The notes under the pieces: model-generated | What the model saw: only the letters and a program-made list of their open reading frames with translations | The model's database searches: none | What the model was told of the DNA's origin: nothing | Shown here: one piece after another, positions 63,366 through 64,000 of the stretch | Position numbering within the stretch: the stretch's first letter is position 1 | How the letters are laid out: each line of letters starts with the position of its first letter | Assembly (NCBI GenBank): GCA_951799405.1 | Contig: OX637342.1 | Span: 4,774,001 to 4,838,000 of the forward strand | From: Agapetus fuscipes | Taxonomy: Eukaryota; Arthropoda; Insecta; Trichoptera; Glossosomatidae | Reading direction: 5' to 3' | Length of the DNA: 64,000 nt | Made by a program: the position numbers and the translations under genes

Positions 63366-63527
63366 TATAAAAACCTTTTTCAGGAAAACGCGTGAATAAT
63401 AGAGTTCATTTTCAATTAATTTTCAGAATTTCTTTTATGTTTAAGTGCCTACAAATTCAGTTTATTATGTGAAAACAAATTTGTCTATTCTTGTGTTTCT
63501 TTAATTTATGAACGCAACTAAGCTACA

Positions 63528-63530
<3 letters not shown>

Positions 63531-63568
<38 letters not shown>

Positions 63569-64000
63569 TTAGGATACAAACAGTTGTTTACAATTTTAAA
63601 TTTAACAAAAAAATAATCAAATTTAAACCTAGAGATCCATTAAAAGTATTACTAATGTATGTTATGGATACAGAATAATATATGATAAAAATAAGAAACA
63701 AAAGTAAAATAAACAGAAGAATAAACTAGTTTCACTTATATTGTCAGAGGCATATTTCCTTCACCATTTTCCGGAAAGAATTTATGGAGCTTGAAAAAAT
63801 GTCAACATCTGAGAGCCATTGATTGAAGTAAGTAGTTGCACGTCTGAAAAATGTGTTTTTAGCATAATTAGTGCTGCAGGATGGTATATGAAAAGTTTGT
63901 TTATGTCGAGAGGACATACGAGGAACTCTCAATAAAATCTTTTCCAAAAGGGGGGCCGAATTAATTTGGTTGTTTATTATTTTGTAAAGGAAAATGCTAT
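63531..64000 (-). mobile_element. poly-A-tailed (jockey-like) LINE, 3' end; continues past window
   Basis: A T-run of about 36 at 63531-63566 is the poly-A tail of a minus-strand LINE inserted next to SINE-B end sequence. A 3'UTR and the ORF2 C-terminus follow. Confidence 0.7.
63744..64000 (-). CDS. C-terminus of LINE ORF2, partial
   Basis: The frame is open from the first annotated Met (63947) back to about 63995 (FLYKIINNQINSAPLLEKIL), close to the window end. It encodes the stereotyped end of jockey-type ORF2: LLRVPRMSSRHKQTFHIPSC, NYAKNTFFRRATTYFNQ, SSSINSFRKMV. RT itself would be outside the window. Clade inferred from the poly-A tail and this C-terminal pattern. Confidence 0.65.
   Translation of the reverse strand, partial: SIFLYKIINNQINSAPLLEKILLRVPRMSSRHKQTFHIPSCSTNYAKNTFFRRATTYFNQWLSDVDIFSSSINSFRKMVKEICL

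Overview
This is a stretch of AT-rich eukaryotic (insect) chromosome, most likely lepidopteran. I infer this from a tandem cluster of secreted takeout / juvenile-hormone-binding-protein (JHBP) genes with small phase-conserved exons, a divergent ionotropic receptor with a GT-AG intron, tRNA-derived SINEs, several non-LTR retrotransposon clades and many small DNA transposons. Nothing bacterial is present: there are no operons, rRNA, CRISPR arrays or Shine-Dalgarno starts.

Layout. 1-5319: two head-to-tail copies of a pogo/Tigger-type DNA transposon with period exactly 2,774 bp, each with an intact 637-aa DDD transposase. 5.3-7.5 kb: repeat debris. 7,585-10,259 (+): a two-exon ionotropic receptor (IR) of 649 aa. 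10,714-12,648 (-): the first coding exon of a larger unidentified coiled-coil protein carrying seven copies of a short V-H-x-I-like motif; its next exon lies outside the window, so the IR gene probably sits inside its intron on the opposite strand. 13-36 kb: a transposon-dense region with a foldback-like minisatellite, a CR1/L2-like LINE inserted in a tRNA-SINE, an RTE-like LINE, hAT-type elements with intact 8-bp target duplications, and a 32/21-bp minisatellite at 28.3-28.9 kb. 36.9-64 kb: three tandem takeout/JHBP paralogues on the + strand, two complete (36,986-46,355 and 47,391-53,520, five exons each with matching intron phases) and the signal-peptide exon of a third (62,357-62,435). The window ends in the C-terminus of a jockey-like LINE on the - strand.

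The dominant repeat is a ~250-bp sequence present in more than 30 copies on both strands. It is the 3' end of the RTE-like LINE at 19.1-21.0 kb, but most copies begin at one fixed 5' boundary, which suggests a SINE/LINE tail partnership. Other families: SINE-A and SINE-B (both tRNA-headed), which twice appear fused into one two-headed composite; PIF/Harbinger-like MITEs; hAT-like elements; and several long inverted repeats. A subset of the inverted repeats carries a small stem-loop motif whose stem differs between copies while staying paired, formally similar to a hammerhead-ribozyme core. That, the composite SINE and the V-H-x-I repeat protein are the best candidates for undescribed biology.

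How it works together: the host genes encode secreted small-lipophile carriers (takeout/JHBP) and a chemosensory-type receptor channel. All introns of any size are filled with transposons; one LINE insertion ends only 34 bp before the first base of a takeout exon. Coordinates of degenerate repeats are approximate (about 10-20 bp); exon boundaries of the IR and takeout genes are to the base and supported by consistent GT-AG sites and phases.
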